A stretch of 64,000 bases of DNA from Petrosia ficiformis. Its lineage: Eukaryota > Porifera > Demospongiae > Haplosclerida > Petrosiidae. Shown one piece after another: positions 24,192 through 36,465 of this stretch. The notes beneath the pieces were generated by a model, which saw only the letters and a program-made list of their open reading frames with translations, searched no databases and had not been told where the DNA came from. The stretch lies in assembly GCA_947044365.1 (NCBI GenBank), contig OX345648.1, forward strand, positions 722,001 to 786,000, given 5' to 3'. Each line of letters starts with the position of its first letter. Position 1 is the first letter of the stretch. Both the position numbers and the translations under genes were made by a program.

Positions 24192-25002
24192 ATGGCTGCA
24201 ATTCCAATCATACCATTTGTTTTCATGTTGTTGAAACTAACAGGTGACATCACTTATTCTCCTCGTTTACTTAGACCTAACAACTCACAATTAAAGAACG
24301 ATTTCACAGGACCAGCTATGTTTTCCACTACAAATTTCAGAAATAGAGGTAAAATACTTTTTATGCAACCATGTACAGTAATAACAGTAATGTTCGACTG
24401 GAATGATCACATGAATTTTTTGTTTACTGAATATTATATCAAATTTATATCATATTCAGAACCATTATTTGCTGAGCTCCAACAAACACTATGGACAAAT
24501 GAAATCAAGATCTATCAAGAATACGTTGTCAAGGGAACACATCAAGTGAAGAAACTTTACTACTTTACCGAGAATTGCAATGAAAAACTTGACATTACAG
24601 AGGTATGTACTGGTGTACTTGTACAACTACTATGAATGCATTTACATTTAGAACATTACACATTAAAACTGGTGAAGATAAAATTATGTATTACAATATT
24701 TGTGATCCTTTTCATAGGATGTCGACAATGCTACTGTATTTCGTATGAGAACTGAAAGTGATAATATACATGAAGGACAAAGGTTTCACATTACTTGTGA
24801 GACAGAGATAGTTCATGAAGAAGGATCTGGATTCATGTCATCTAAAGAAATCACAACACAATGGCAGACTGTAAATATAACTCAAATCGGTTTTGATAAG
24901 TATCAACTTGAAGCTATTTCAGATGAAACTGAAGGTGATATTACAAAGACGTACCCTCTTGTTGGAATGATAACCCCATACTACATGCAAGACAAGATAT
25001 AA
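24192..25002 (+). CDS. Unrecognised small protein family, copy 3 (194 aa)
   Basis: Exons 24192-24348, 24460-24602 and 24718-25002. It is the U2 counterpart of copy 1, at an offset of 14,069 bp, and the translated protein is identical. Intron 1 is again open and in frame. As with copy 1, an extra in-frame ATG lies 12 bases upstream. The function is not recognised. The pair shows how recent the tandem duplication is. Confidence 0.75.
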
Positions 25003-26142
25003 TAACTGATTGTTACATATTATATATATAGTATCATATATTTCAAAATCAGCAAGGTATTACTAATTTTATATACTGGATCACTATTTTTTAAGTTATT
25101 TATCTAATTTTTTATATTTATTATAAAATGTATTTATTATTTTATTCAAACACAGAAAATATTTATTAATAACCTAGTATATAGCCACTAAATACATGTA
25201 CGTATCTTTTTCCAATTCAATGATTCTCTAATTTACTCCAACCCATTCTTCTCCCTTCTAATTTCAATGGAGTGTCTCTCTCTGGGGTTCCATTCAAAGA
25301 TGTTACAAGGAGACAATAATTATAGCTCTAGATTTTAATTATAAACTCTAGATTTTAATTATAGGGAATTGAAGAAGATGGTAAAGAGAGTATACTTTTA
25401 GAGGAGAGATGGATAACTATTTTCTGTAAAAACAAATGCTGCATCTTTCATGTCTGACATTAGAAATCAGAGGATTGGATGACTTGTTGCAGCAATTACC
25501 AATCTCTCAATAATGATCCTCCTCTCTTCCTACTGGTACTTCTCTATGAATACATACCATTTATAAAATTCTGTCTTCTTATTTAGAGCCACAATTATTG
25601 TCTCTTGAGTTAACATGTTATGGAACTCCAGAGAAATGCTTCATTGGGATAAAGAAATGTAACAATGAACATTGTACATGATTATTGTTCTATATAATGT
25701 TGTCTCTGTTTAATTGTCTCCTGTCTGTCTCTTGTGTCTCTATATAAACACTTGCCATTAGTCCACTCAAAGCAAGTCTCGAAGTTGCTAATACAATTTC
25801 TATTTTCGCCTCCATATGCTATTGGCTTCTGTCTAGTATATGAAATCATTATTGCAATTGCCAGTGACGGGATTTAGCAAAAAAAAAATGATGTAGGTGT
25901 ATAAGTGTTTAGCACTGAATCAAAAAACAAATGCACAGGTCAACTACTAGTATTAATTTTACTAACTGACTTAATGTATATAATATACTTTTCTAATAAT
26001 ACACAAGTAATAAACAACAACTGATGTATATATATATATATATATATTTATTTATTAATTATAATTATTAAACACAATTCTGATCAGAAAAAATTGAACA
26101 CCACAAATACAATATAATATATATATTACTATTTCAGTTTAT
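25003..26142. other. 3' flank of family copy 3 and start of inverted arm
   Basis: Counterpart of 10934-12060, with small indels. No gene seen. From about 25788 it is the reverse complement of the sorting nexin last-intron region. Confidence 0.7.
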
Positions 26143-26193
26143 CTAGGATGTATCTGTAAAACCTTTCCGAATTTTCTGCCAAGTTGTCATTCC
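26143..26193 (-). pseudogene. Orphan inverted copy of sorting nexin last exon (U2)
   Basis: Counterpart of 12061-12111, carrying the same Gln to Arg change, with acceptor and stop intact but no partner exons on this strand. Confidence 0.8.
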
Positions 26194-27283
26194 CTGTAAT
26201 AGAAAAGTGATGAGTTGTTAACATTATGATTAGCATAATATTCACAAGACGTACAAGTGAGAAGTAGTCTCGTCCCCAGATTGTCACACCATACGGGCGA
26301 AAGATGGTCTGGAACAGTTGCTTCAAATTCCAAACGTCAAATGTCTTTCACTCACAAAGGATGTTCATTACTATGAACGTCCTTTTTGAGTGGAAAAGAC
26401 GTTGACGCTTGGACCAAGAATTTTGACCAACTGTTCCAAACCGTCTTTCACCCGTTAGGGTGTGGTGGTCTGGGAATGAGACTAACCGAGAAGTGCTGTG
26501 TTCAGAATGATTGTTTCAAAAGGATTGGATAAAACTATTAGTGTCGAGACCACACCTATTAGAAAATCTTTAATAAAATCAGAAAACAGAGAATTTTGCT
26601 AAAAATAGCACTGGCTTTGTTCAATATCAGTTGAAGGACCATGGTCCAACTGAAAATTGAATAATGGAAATTATACATACTCTAGATCTATCACTGTGTC
26701 AAATATGAATTACTTAAACTATTCTCTGTTCCTAAAACACATTTTCATGAGTGTCAACCTGGGTGTTGGACCACTGCCTAGTTTTCACAGCACTTTAATT
26801 TTTGATGTGAAATCTATCAATGTTTAATGAGGATCAATATTAGAATGTCAATGAATCTAAACTATGTTTTGTGAATCCATATATAAACAGAAGTAGCTTC
26901 CACATTCTATTTCTGACAAAATCATAATTAACTCTTCCTGTTTCCCTATTCCAATGAATATTACATACATGGAAGTGATCATAACATCAGGCCACATTCT
27001 TAGTGGTATTTGATACGTTAACATCGAACCATGTTCTTACCTTATACAGTTCCTGTTCTAACAGTCACTTTTGCAACTATTTAGTATAAACATGATGAAA
27101 TTGCATATTGTAATTGCACACCTTAATCATAAACAATGTTTAATAGCAATTACTGTGTTTAATATCAGTGATCTGCATTTTCAATATCACTTTTAGGATT
27201 ACTGAAATGTTAAATGTACTTAAAACAAAGGTTGCAACTAATTGTTGCCAGACAATGCAGTCCTTAAACTATTGTTATTTAAA

Positions 27284-27561
27284 TTTCGGTTAGCTTGCGC
27301 TAACGTAAATGAGAAGCTATTTATATTTGGAGGTGTAGGTGCCAGTGAAAGCGAAAGAGATGAATGCCAGACAGCACTATTTCAATTGGAATGAGGAGTC
27401 TAAAGAGTGGAAGAAGATTGGAAATATGGCGTTCCTCTATGACAGTTATAGTTACAGGCTCTCATAAAGCCATGCTAATTGGTGGGTATAACAATTCACA
27501 ATCATGGACAACGTCTCTTCTAAGAGATGTCATTGAATTAGTGAACATGCCAGACTTGTGA
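27284..27561 (+). pseudogene. Kelch gene 3' fragment (U2)
   Basis: Counterpart of 13200-13476 with the same frameshifts, so the fragment was already broken before U1 and U2 separated. The last residues read VIELVNMPDL, against VIELVNIPDL in the intact gene. Confidence 0.9.
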
Positions 27562-29665
27562 AAATATTTTACATTCATAATTATTGTGAAATGCATTTAT
27601 GCCTTATGTAAAATCTATTATTTGATAATTACTTTACCAATCATAGTAAGTCAGCAATTAATTACACATGTGTAGAATATACAAATGCTATATGCAAGCA
27701 CACTCCATTGTCCTAATGTGATCACACTTGGTAATTATATAGCAAATATATCATACCTGACCATCAAATTGCTGTATTTTTATAGTCATTTTTACATAAA
27801 AAATAGTTTTGTTTTAGTTAAGTAAGGAAGGCATTGTGACTTTTAGTTAATATTAAACTATCCCTAAATTATAAGTCTGTATGCAATAACTATAACTAAC
27901 TAAAATGAATAATTGGTAGTTTTCGTTAGTTAACAAAAACTAAACCCTTTTAGTAAGCCTATAATATTGTTTTCGCTAATCAAATATAACTATATATAAC
28001 CAAAATTTTGTCATATTATAACTATAACTAAAAGTGGTCATTATTGTCATACTACTAAAGTTTTGTATTATAGGTAATTATGATTATTTGTGCAGGATAT
28101 GCTAATGAGATACGTAAATTATTGGTTGACTATAATTATTATAAATCATATAAAACATATCATGACAATGTCATGTACAAACTTACTAACTTCCATACAA
28201 CAATATCAATGACTCGTACGTTTGTCAACAATCAATTAATGACCTCCTGTACAAACATTCTTGAATGAGATTTTTGTAATGTTAGTAGTGCATTGAGTAA
28301 TGTAGTACTATTGTTTATAAACAAACATACTATAGCGTAATCTTGAAGGTAAACAATATTCGGCTAATAGAATTTAATTATCATTTCAGGAATTTACACC
28401 AGCATTAATTAATTGATGACCAAAAATGAGTCATTGATTTGTTTGTATACTTAAAAGGTTTTGTACGTGTCACCTTGTGTTAATTATTAATTAAAATAAT
28501 AAACCTTTCATGATACCTCAAGACTACACTGCTATATGATAAGCATAACTAGAATGGGAGGGCACTTAGTGACATTCATATTAATTAAAATTATACCTTC
28601 AAGACTACACTGTAGTTCAATGCTATATGATAAGCTGACTAGAATGGGAGCTCACTGTGTTATTCTTAGACAAGCATTGGGGGTACTGAGTGAATATCTA
28701 CAGTCTTTGCCAATAATAGAGAAGTTGGTTAGGATTAACCATCCTAAAGGTGTTATATGAGTAATGAAGTCCACAGAAACTCTCCTTCAAGGAAACAGCA
28801 TGACCGTAGCAGAACTTGAACCACTTACCATTTGATCAGGAGGCTCAAGCTCTAACCACTACGCCACTCTTAAAAAAAGAGTGCCCATCATGTTGGGGGT
28901 GCATGTGCCCTGTTGCCCCCTGATTCCTTTGCCTATGTATATGTATGCAGTACTAGTAACAGCTTTATAAATGTACAAAAAACTGATTGCACTCTTGCAT
29001 TGAAATATGTATGCATATGCTTACCTTCTTTTATCGGCATGTACTAGTGTTGTGACATTAATGACCACTTTTAGTTATAGTTATAGTATGACTAGTTTAT
29101 CACAATTATAGTTATAACTATAGTTAATTAACTAAAACAATTTTAGGCTTGGGTTTTAGTTTTAGTTATAACTAACTAAAAGCGCCCATTTTTAATTTTA
29201 GTTAGTATTACAGTAGATTATAGTTTAGTTAACTAAAACAACACTAGCATGTATTCCGTACTCTATAATAACTTAATTAGTTGATGTGTTTGTACAAACT
29301 AATTAGTATTATTTGACGCACACATTATTACTAACCATAACTAAAAATAAAACCCTCTTCTATTTATTGAGATATTGTGACTTTTAGTTAACTAAACCAT
29401 AACTAAATTACAGGTCTATTGTCGACCAATGAATGGTGGTTGCAGTAAATATGTTTCATACTTTATTGATTGCTAGTCAAATATAAAGTATCTTAACTTT
29501 CAAGTAGCTGTTTCACTGGCAGACAAAAAAGAAAGAAGTTAGCTTACTATCTGCAAGATAAAAATAAAACTTCTAGATAATTCTTTAAGATTACATCACT
29601 ACCTATCTTCTCATAAACTATCATTTGGGACAAAACAGAAACTTTATATTGGCTTCAAACACATG
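27562..29665. other. Spacer between kelch fragment and family copy 4
   Basis: Counterpart of 13477-15514. It holds family C MITE pieces (about 27830-28070 and 29043-29252) and the SINE-like fragment at 28760-28875. Open frames of 60-75 codons here are not conserved between the copies and are not called. Confidence 0.65.
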
Positions 29666-29822
29666 TATAAAAGAACTCTACCTAGGAGTGAGGAATCAGA
29701 AACCAAGTTTAATAGGTAACTTGCTAAAATTAACTAAGAAGTAGTTCTCTTTAAATTTGTTTAACTGAAAATTGTTCTGAGATTTCAACTTGATTACTAT
29801 AACATTATAGTTACACATAACT

Positions 29823-30626
29823 ATGGCTGCAATTCCAATCATACCATTTGTTTTCATGTTGTTGAAACTAACAAGTGACATCACTTATTCTCCTCGTTTA
29901 CTTAGACCTAACAACTCACAATTAAAGAACGATTTCACAGGACCAGCTATGTTTTCCACTACAAATTTCAGAAATAGAGGTAAAAATGACTTTATGCAAT
30001 CATGTACAGTACTAACAGTATGTTACACTGGAATGATCACATGAATTTTTTGTTTACTGAATATTATATCAAATTTATATCATATTCAGAACCATTATTT
30101 GCTGAGCTCCAACAAACACTATGGACAAATGAAATCAAGATCTATCAAGAATACGTTGTCAAGGGAACACATCAAGTGAAGAAACTTTACTACTTTACAG
30201 AGAATTGCAATGAAAAACTTGACATTACAGAGGTGTGTACTGGTGTACTTGTACAACTACTATGAATGCATTTATATTTTGAGTATTATACATTAAAAAT
30301 GGTGAAGATAAAATTATGTATTGTAATATTTGTGATCCTTTTCATAGGATGTCGACAATGCTACCATATTTCGTATGAGAACTGAAAGTGATACTATACA
30401 TGAAGGACAAAGGTTTCACATTACTTGTGAGACAGAGATAGTTCAAGAGGAAGGATCTGGATCATTAGAAGAGATCACAACACAATGGCAGACTGTAAAT
30501 ATAACTCAAATCGGTTTTGATAAGTATCAACTTGAAGCTATTTCAGATGAAACTGAAGATGATATTACAAAGACGTACCCTCTTGTTGGAATGATAACCC
30601 CATACTACATGCAAGACAAGATATAA
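29823..30626 (+). CDS. Unrecognised small protein family, copy 4 (192 aa)
   Basis: Exons 29823-29979, 30090-30232 and 30348-30626, with a TATA box at 29666. The first intron has small deletions relative to copy 2 that would break the frame if retained, which supports splicing. Indel block EEGSGSLEEI, end MITPYYMQDKI. Copy 5 lies tail to tail with it, 1.0 kb away. It is the left partner of the recombination that produced copy 2. Confidence 0.75.
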
Positions 30627-31649
30627 TAACTGATTGTTAATAATTATCAATTTTATTATATACTTATAGTATCATTATGTTTCAAAATTGGCAAATTATT
30701 ACTAATTTTATATTCTGGATCACTGTTTTTTAGGTTATTTAATTTTTTAATTATGTATTTATTATTTTATTGAAACACAAAAAATAGCTCTCTACTCATT
30801 ATTCAATTCATATAATTATAATTTTCAACCTCCATAATCACTTCAACCTAACTATACCTTACGTCTCTCTCTTCTCCATATTTCCGAAGTGTAACAAGAC
30901 TTGCTTTGAGTGGAAATTGGCAAGTGTTTATATAGAAACACAAGAGACAGACAGGAGACGATTAAACAGAGACAACATTATATAGAACAATAATCATGTA
31001 CAATGTTCATTGTTACATTTCTTTATCCCAATGAAGCATTTCTCTGGAGTTCCATAACATGTTAACTCAAGAGACAATAATTGTGGCTCTAAATAAGAAG
31101 ACAGAATTTTATAAATGGTAGGTATTCATAGAGAAGTACCAGTGGGAACATTATTGACAGATTGGCAATTGCTGCAACAAGTCATCCAATCCTCTGATTT
31201 CTAATGTCAAATACATTTGTCTTGGAAGATGCAGCATTTGTTTTTACAGAAAATAGTGATCCATCTCTCTAAAAGTATACGCTCCTTTACCTTTTCTTCT
31301 TCAATTCCCTATAATTAAAATCTAGAGCTATAATTATTGTCTCCTTGTAACATCTTTGAATGGAAGCCCAGAGAGAGACACTCCATTGGAATTAGAAGTG
31401 AGAACAGGTTGGAGTAAATTAGAGAATCAATGAATTGTGAAAAAGATACGTACATGTATGCAGTGGCCATATATTTGGTTATTAATAAATATTTTCTGTG
31501 TTTGAATAAAATAATAAATGCATTTTATAATAAATATAAAAATTAGATAAATAAACTTAAAAAAACAGTGATCCAGTATATAAAATTAGTAATACCTTGT
31601 TGATTTTGAAATATATGATACTATATATATAATATGTAACAATCAGTTA
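30627..31649. other. Tail-to-tail spacer between family copies 4 and 5
   Basis: No gene seen. From about 30902 to 31649 it is the reverse complement of the 3' flank of copies 1 and 3, so copy 5 has a copy-1-type 3' side but a copy-2-type promoter side. Confidence 0.7.
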
Positions 31650-32455
31650 TTATATCTTGTCTTGCATGTAGTATGGGGTTATCATTCCAACAAGAGGGTA
31701 CGTCTTTGTAATATAATCTTCAGTTTCATCTGAAATAGCTTCAAGTTGATACTTATCAAAACCGATTTGAGTTATATTTACAGTCTGCCATTGTGTTGTG
31801 ATCTCTTCTGATGACCCAGATCCTTCTTCATGAACTATCTCTCTCTCACAAGTAATGTGAAACCTTTGTCCTTCGTGTATATTATCACTTTCAGTTCTCA
31901 TACGAAATACAGTAGCATTGTCGACATCCTATGAAAAGGATCACAAATATTACAATACATAATTTTATTTTCACCAGTTTTAATTGTAATGTTCTAAATG
32001 TAAATGCATTCATAGTAGTTGTACAAGTACACCAGTACACACCTCTGTAATGTCAAGTTTTTCATTGCAATTCTCTGTAAAGTAGTAAAGTTTCTTCACT
32101 TGATGTGTTCCCTTGACAACGTATTCTTGATAGATCTTGATTTCATTTGTCCATAGTGTTTGTTGGAGTTCAGCAAATAATGGTTCTGAATATGATATAA
32201 ATTTGATATAATATTCAGTAAACAAAAAATTCATGTGATCATTCCAGTCGAACATTACTGTTAGTACTGTACATGATTGCATAAAAAGTCATTTTTACCT
32301 CTATTTCTGAAATTTGTAGTGGAAAACATAGCTGGTCCTGTGAAATCATTCTTTAATTGTGAGTTGTTAGGTCTAAGTAAACGAGGAGAATAAGTGATGT
32401 CACCTGTTAGTTTCAACAACATGAAAACAAATGGTATGATTGGAATCACAGCCAT
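31650..32455 (-). CDS. Unrecognised small protein family, copy 5 (minus strand, 192 aa)
   Basis: Exons on the minus strand: 32455-32299, 32185-32043 and 31928-31650. The TATA box is at 32605-32612 on the minus strand. The indel block is EEGSGSSEEI, and CEREIV replaces CETEIV. The second residue of the usual MAAIP start is followed by Val (MAVIP). Together with the kelch gene upstream on the same strand it forms the unit kelch, spacer, family gene. That order is also seen, with a broken kelch, at 13200-16483 and 27284-30626. U1 has no counterpart of this gene. Confidence 0.75.
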
Positions 32456-32604
32456 AATTATGTGTAACTATAATGTTATAGTAATCAAGTTGAAATCTCA
32501 GAACAATTTTCAGTTAAACAAATTTAAAGAGAACTACTTCTTAGTTAATTTTAGCAAGTTACCTATTAAACTTGGTTTCTGATTCCTCACTCCTAGGTAG
32601 AGTT

Positions 32605-32612
32605 CTTTTATA
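32605..32612 (-). promoter_or_regulatory. TATA box, family copy 5
   Basis: TATAAAAG on the minus strand about 150 bp before the ATG, same promoter class as copies 2 and 4. Confidence 0.6.
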
Positions 32613-34234
32613 CATGTGTTTGAAGCCGATATAAAGTTTCTGTTTTGTCCCAAATGATAGTTTATGATACGATAGGTAGTGATGTAATCTTAAAGAATTA
32701 TCTGGAAGTTTTATTTTTATTTTGCAGATAGTAAGCTAACTTCTTTCTTTTTTGTCTGCCAGTGAAACAGCTACTTGAAAGTTAAGATACTTTTGACTAG
32801 CAATCAATAAAGCATGAAACGTATTTACTGCAACCACCATCTGTTACTGGCGACAATAGACCTGTAATTTAGTTATGGTTTAGAGCTTGAGCCTCCTGAT
32901 CGAATGAAGTTCTGCTACTGTCATGCTGTTACTAGTGGTTAGGAGAGTTTCTGTGGACTTCATTACTCATATAACACATCCTAACCAACTTCTCTATCAT
33001 TGGCAAAGACTGTAGATATTCACTCAGTACCCCCCATGCTTGTCTAAGAATAACGCAGTACCCTCCCATTCTAGTTATCTTTTTTATGCTTATCATATAT
33101 ATATATATATACAGCAGTGTAGTCTTGAAGGTATAATGTAAGGTTTATTAATAATTAACACAAGGTGACATTTACAAAACCTTTTAAGTATCTAACTAAT
33201 CAAATCAATGACTCATATTTTGGTCATCAATTAAGTGTAAATTCCTGAAATGATAATTAAATTTTTTGTAATATTATAGTAATGCATCATTGTGTAATAT
33301 TTGTTTGCATCAATGTAATTTTAATAATAATTAAAATCTAATATTCTGTTCATCTGAGCTTCACATAATTAGGTAGTTACTATAATATCAAATTACTTGT
33401 GTATTATATAATGTATGTATGTAATTTCTACTAGCCATATGTAGAATATTGTTTACATTCAAGATTACACTATAGTGTGTTTGTTTATAAACAATAGTAC
33501 TACATTACTCAATGCATTACAAAAATTATTCAAGAATTTTCAGCACAGGATTGATTGTTGACAAACGTATGAGTCATTGATATGATTGTTGTATGGAAGT
33601 TAGTAAGTTTGTACATGACATTTTCATGATATGTTTTATATGATATATAATATAGTCAACCAATAATTTACGTATCTCATTAGCATATCCTGAACAAATA
33701 ATCATAATTACCTATAATACAAAACTTTAGTAGTATGACAATAATGACCACTTTTAGTTATAGTTATAATATGACTGTTTTGTCAAAATTTTGGTTATAG
33801 TTATATTTGATTAATGAAAACAATATTATAGGCTTACTAGTTTTAGTTAACTAACGAAAACTACCAATTAGTTAGTTATAGTTATTGCATACAGACTTAT
33901 AATTTAGTGATAGTTTAATATTAAAAGTCACAATGCCTTACTATTTAGTTATACTTAACTATTTTTTATGTATAAATGACTATAAAAATACAGCAATCTG
34001 ATTGGTCAGGTATGACATATTCGCTAATTACCAAGTGCGATCATATTAGGACAATGGAGTGTGCTTGCATATATATAATTCTATGTGTAATTAATTGCTG
34101 ACTTGTTTTAATTAAACTACTATGAATGGTAAAGTTTCGCAATAATTATCAAAATTAATAATAAAAAATAATCAACATAACCATAATTAGTCATAAACAA
34201 TCAATCAATTGGATTTCACAATAATTATGAATGT

Positions 34235-35299
34235 TCACAAGTCTGGTATGTTCACTAATTCGATGACATCACTTAGAAGAGAGGTTGTCCATGATTGTGG
34301 ATTGTTATACCCACCAATTAACATGGCTTTGTGAGAGCCTGTAACTATAACTGTCATAGAGGAACGCTTTGCCACCATATTTCCAATCTTCTTCCACTCT
34401 TTGGACTCCTCATTCCAATTGAAAATGGCTGTCTGGCATTCATCTCTACCGCTTTTATTGGCACCTACACCTCCAAATATAAATAACTTCTCATTTACGA
34501 TAGTGCAGCCTGACCGAACAAAGGGTATTTTAGCCATTTTTTCCCAAACTTGTATTTCAGTGGAACCGGCTTTTGCTGCTTCAACAAGAGATTGAAAATT
34601 ACATTTAAAAACATCATGAAGTCCACCCAAAATCCCAAGACCACCTGTTAGAAATATACTATCACTCGAAGCTGCAATACTCATAAAACTAACTCCAGTT
34701 GGTAGAGAAGGTGCTTTGTACCACTGTTTCTCTCGTACATCAAAAACTTCGACGCTATCCATATAACTACGATCAACATCATTAATTCCTCCTACCACAG
34801 TTAAATATCCTTTCAGACACAATGCAGAGCAACAAGAGCGTTCAAAAGTCATGGAAGGAAAACATGAGCACCATTTTCCTTTAGAACCACCAACACATTT
34901 ATAGCTAAACAAAGTATTAGTATTTTTCGATGTGATAATATTGATTCCACCTACAATTGTAACTAGATCATCTATTACGACCACAGCAAATGAATGACAT
35001 GAAGATACTGGAAGAAGATCCCAGCTGTCATTGTATATGTCGTATTTGAAAACCGTTCTTGTCAGCATGGAATTTCCGGTATAACCTCCACCCATATATA
35101 TAAACGAACCATTACGAACAACATGTGGTCTTACGATACCACAAGGTAGAGATGAACATGCCCTCCAAAGCAGAGTACCTTCTTTAATATCAAATTTCCT
35201 GTAGATATCTTCGTTTTTAGTACTCAATGATTTAATGTTTTCAATTTCTTCTTTCAAGCGAACTATTTCTGCTTCTTTTTGTGCTATATCTGACTCCAT
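34235..35299 (-). CDS. Kelch-repeat protein with N-terminal coiled coil (354 aa)
   Basis: One long exon. Residues 1-28 (MESDIAQKEAEIVRLKEEIE and on) are heptad-like and charged, a short coiled coil. The rest contains six kelch-type strands ending in paired Gly: IYMGGGY, VTIVGGI, LTVVGGI, FLTGGLG, LFIFGGVG and AMLIGGY, consistent with a six-bladed propeller used for protein binding. No BTB or BACK domain is present in this exon. The base sequence just before the ATG reads 'ttatacaggt', a splice acceptor, so a 5' exon (UTR or more coiled coil) may exist upstream. The start is 358 bp from the divergent family copy 6, so the two may share a promoter. It is the only intact kelch gene in the window; fragments lie at 13200-13476 and 27284-27561. 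U1 has lost it by deletion. Confidence 0.85.
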   Translation of the reverse strand: MESDIAQKEAEIVRLKEEIENIKSLSTKNEDIYRKFDIKEGTLLWRACSSLPCGIVRPHVVRNGSFIYMGGGYTGNSMLTRTVFKYDIYNDSWDLLPVSSCHSFAVVVIDDLVTIVGGINIITSKNTNTLFSYKCVGGSKGKWCSCFPSMTFERSCCSALCLKGYLTVVGGINDVDRSYMDSVEVFDVREKQWYKAPSLPTGVSFMSIAASSDSIFLTGGLGILGGLHDVFKCNFQSLVEAAKAGSTEIQVWEKMAKIPFVRSGCTIVNEKLFIFGGVGANKSGRDECQTAIFNWNEESKEWKKIGNMVAKRSSMTVIVTGSHKAMLIGGYNNPQSWTTSLLSDVIELVNIPDL

Positions 35300-35511
35300 A
35301 CCTGTATAATGGATAAAAAGAAATTAATGGTTTGTTTCAAGTTTCTCCAAAACAGAGTTATAAATATTATAAGCTCCGATCGAAGAACACTTTCTCTGTG
35401 GCAAGCCTAGAATCCATTTAATTTAGAATGATGTCATTTCCTCCTAATTAATTGGAATTAGCACTAGTTTTTTAGACTTGCAGTATGTTGCAATCTCTTT
35501 TTAGACAACAG

Positions 35512-35518
35512 TATAAAA
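35512..35518 (+). promoter_or_regulatory. TATA box, family copy 6, in divergent kelch/family promoter
   Basis: TATAAAA 145 bp before the ATG of copy 6, followed by 'ccatgtaggagtggctgaat', which overlaps the motif after the copy 1 TATA box. It lies in the 358-bp gap to the kelch start. Confidence 0.6.
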
Positions 35519-35656
35519 GAAAACCATGTAGGAGTGGCTGAATTAGAAGCTAAGAGTAGTACACAACTGCTAAAAAAAGTAGATTTGCTGAACTGCTAAG
35601 ACACTATTTATTTTCAATTTCGAATGTCATTTAGTTGTTCATAATTATATACGACT

Positions 35657-36465
35657 ATGGCTGCAATTCCAATCATACCATTTGTTTTCATGTTGTTGAA
35701 ACTAACAAGTGACATCACTTATTCTCCTCGTTTACTTAGACCTAACAACTCACAATTAAAGAACGATTTCACAGGACCAGCTATGTTTTCCACTACATAT
35801 TACCGAAATAGAGGTGAAAAGACTTATGCAATCATGTACAGTACTAACAGTAATGTTTGACTGGAATGATCACATAAATTTTTTGTTTACTGAATATTAT
35901 ATCAAATTTTATATCATTTTTCAGGACCATTATTTGCTGAGCTTCAACAAACACTGTGGACAAATGAAATCAAGATCTATCAAGAATACGTTGTCAAGGG
36001 AACACATCAAGTGAAGAAACTTTACTACTTTACAGAGAATTGCAATGAAAAACTTGACATTACAGAGGTGTGTACTGGTGTACTTGTACAACTACTATGA
36101 ATGCATTTATATTTTGAGTATTATACATTAAAACTGGTGAAGATTAATTATAATGTTTTTAATCTTTTTCATAGGATGCCAACAAAGCTACCGTATTTCG
36201 TATGAGAACTGAAAATGATAATATACATGAAGGACAAAGGTTTCACATTATTTGTAAGAGAGAGATAGTTCAAGAGGAAGGATCTGGATTCATGTCATCA
36301 GAAGAGATCACAACACAATGGCAGACTGTAAATATAACTCAAATCGGTTTTGCTAAATATCAACTTGAAGCTATTTCAGATGAAACTGAAGCCGATAGTA
36401 CTAAAACCTACCCTCTTGTTGGAATGATTACCCCATACTACATGCAAGATAAGATTAGCTACTAG
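35657..36465 (+). CDS. Unrecognised small protein family, copy 6 (most diverged, 196 aa)
   Basis: Exons 35657-35813, 35925-36067 and 36175-36465. Same architecture, with more differences than any other copy: an altered end of exon 1 (YYRNR), DANKATVF instead of DVDNATVF, HIICKREIV, EEGSGFMSSEEI and the end QDKISY. The acceptor of exon 2 reads 'tttttcag'. It is followed directly by the upstream region of the complete RUNDC3-like gene. It is the right partner of the crossover that produced copy 2 and may represent the oldest location, next to the intact kelch gene. Confidence 0.75.
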
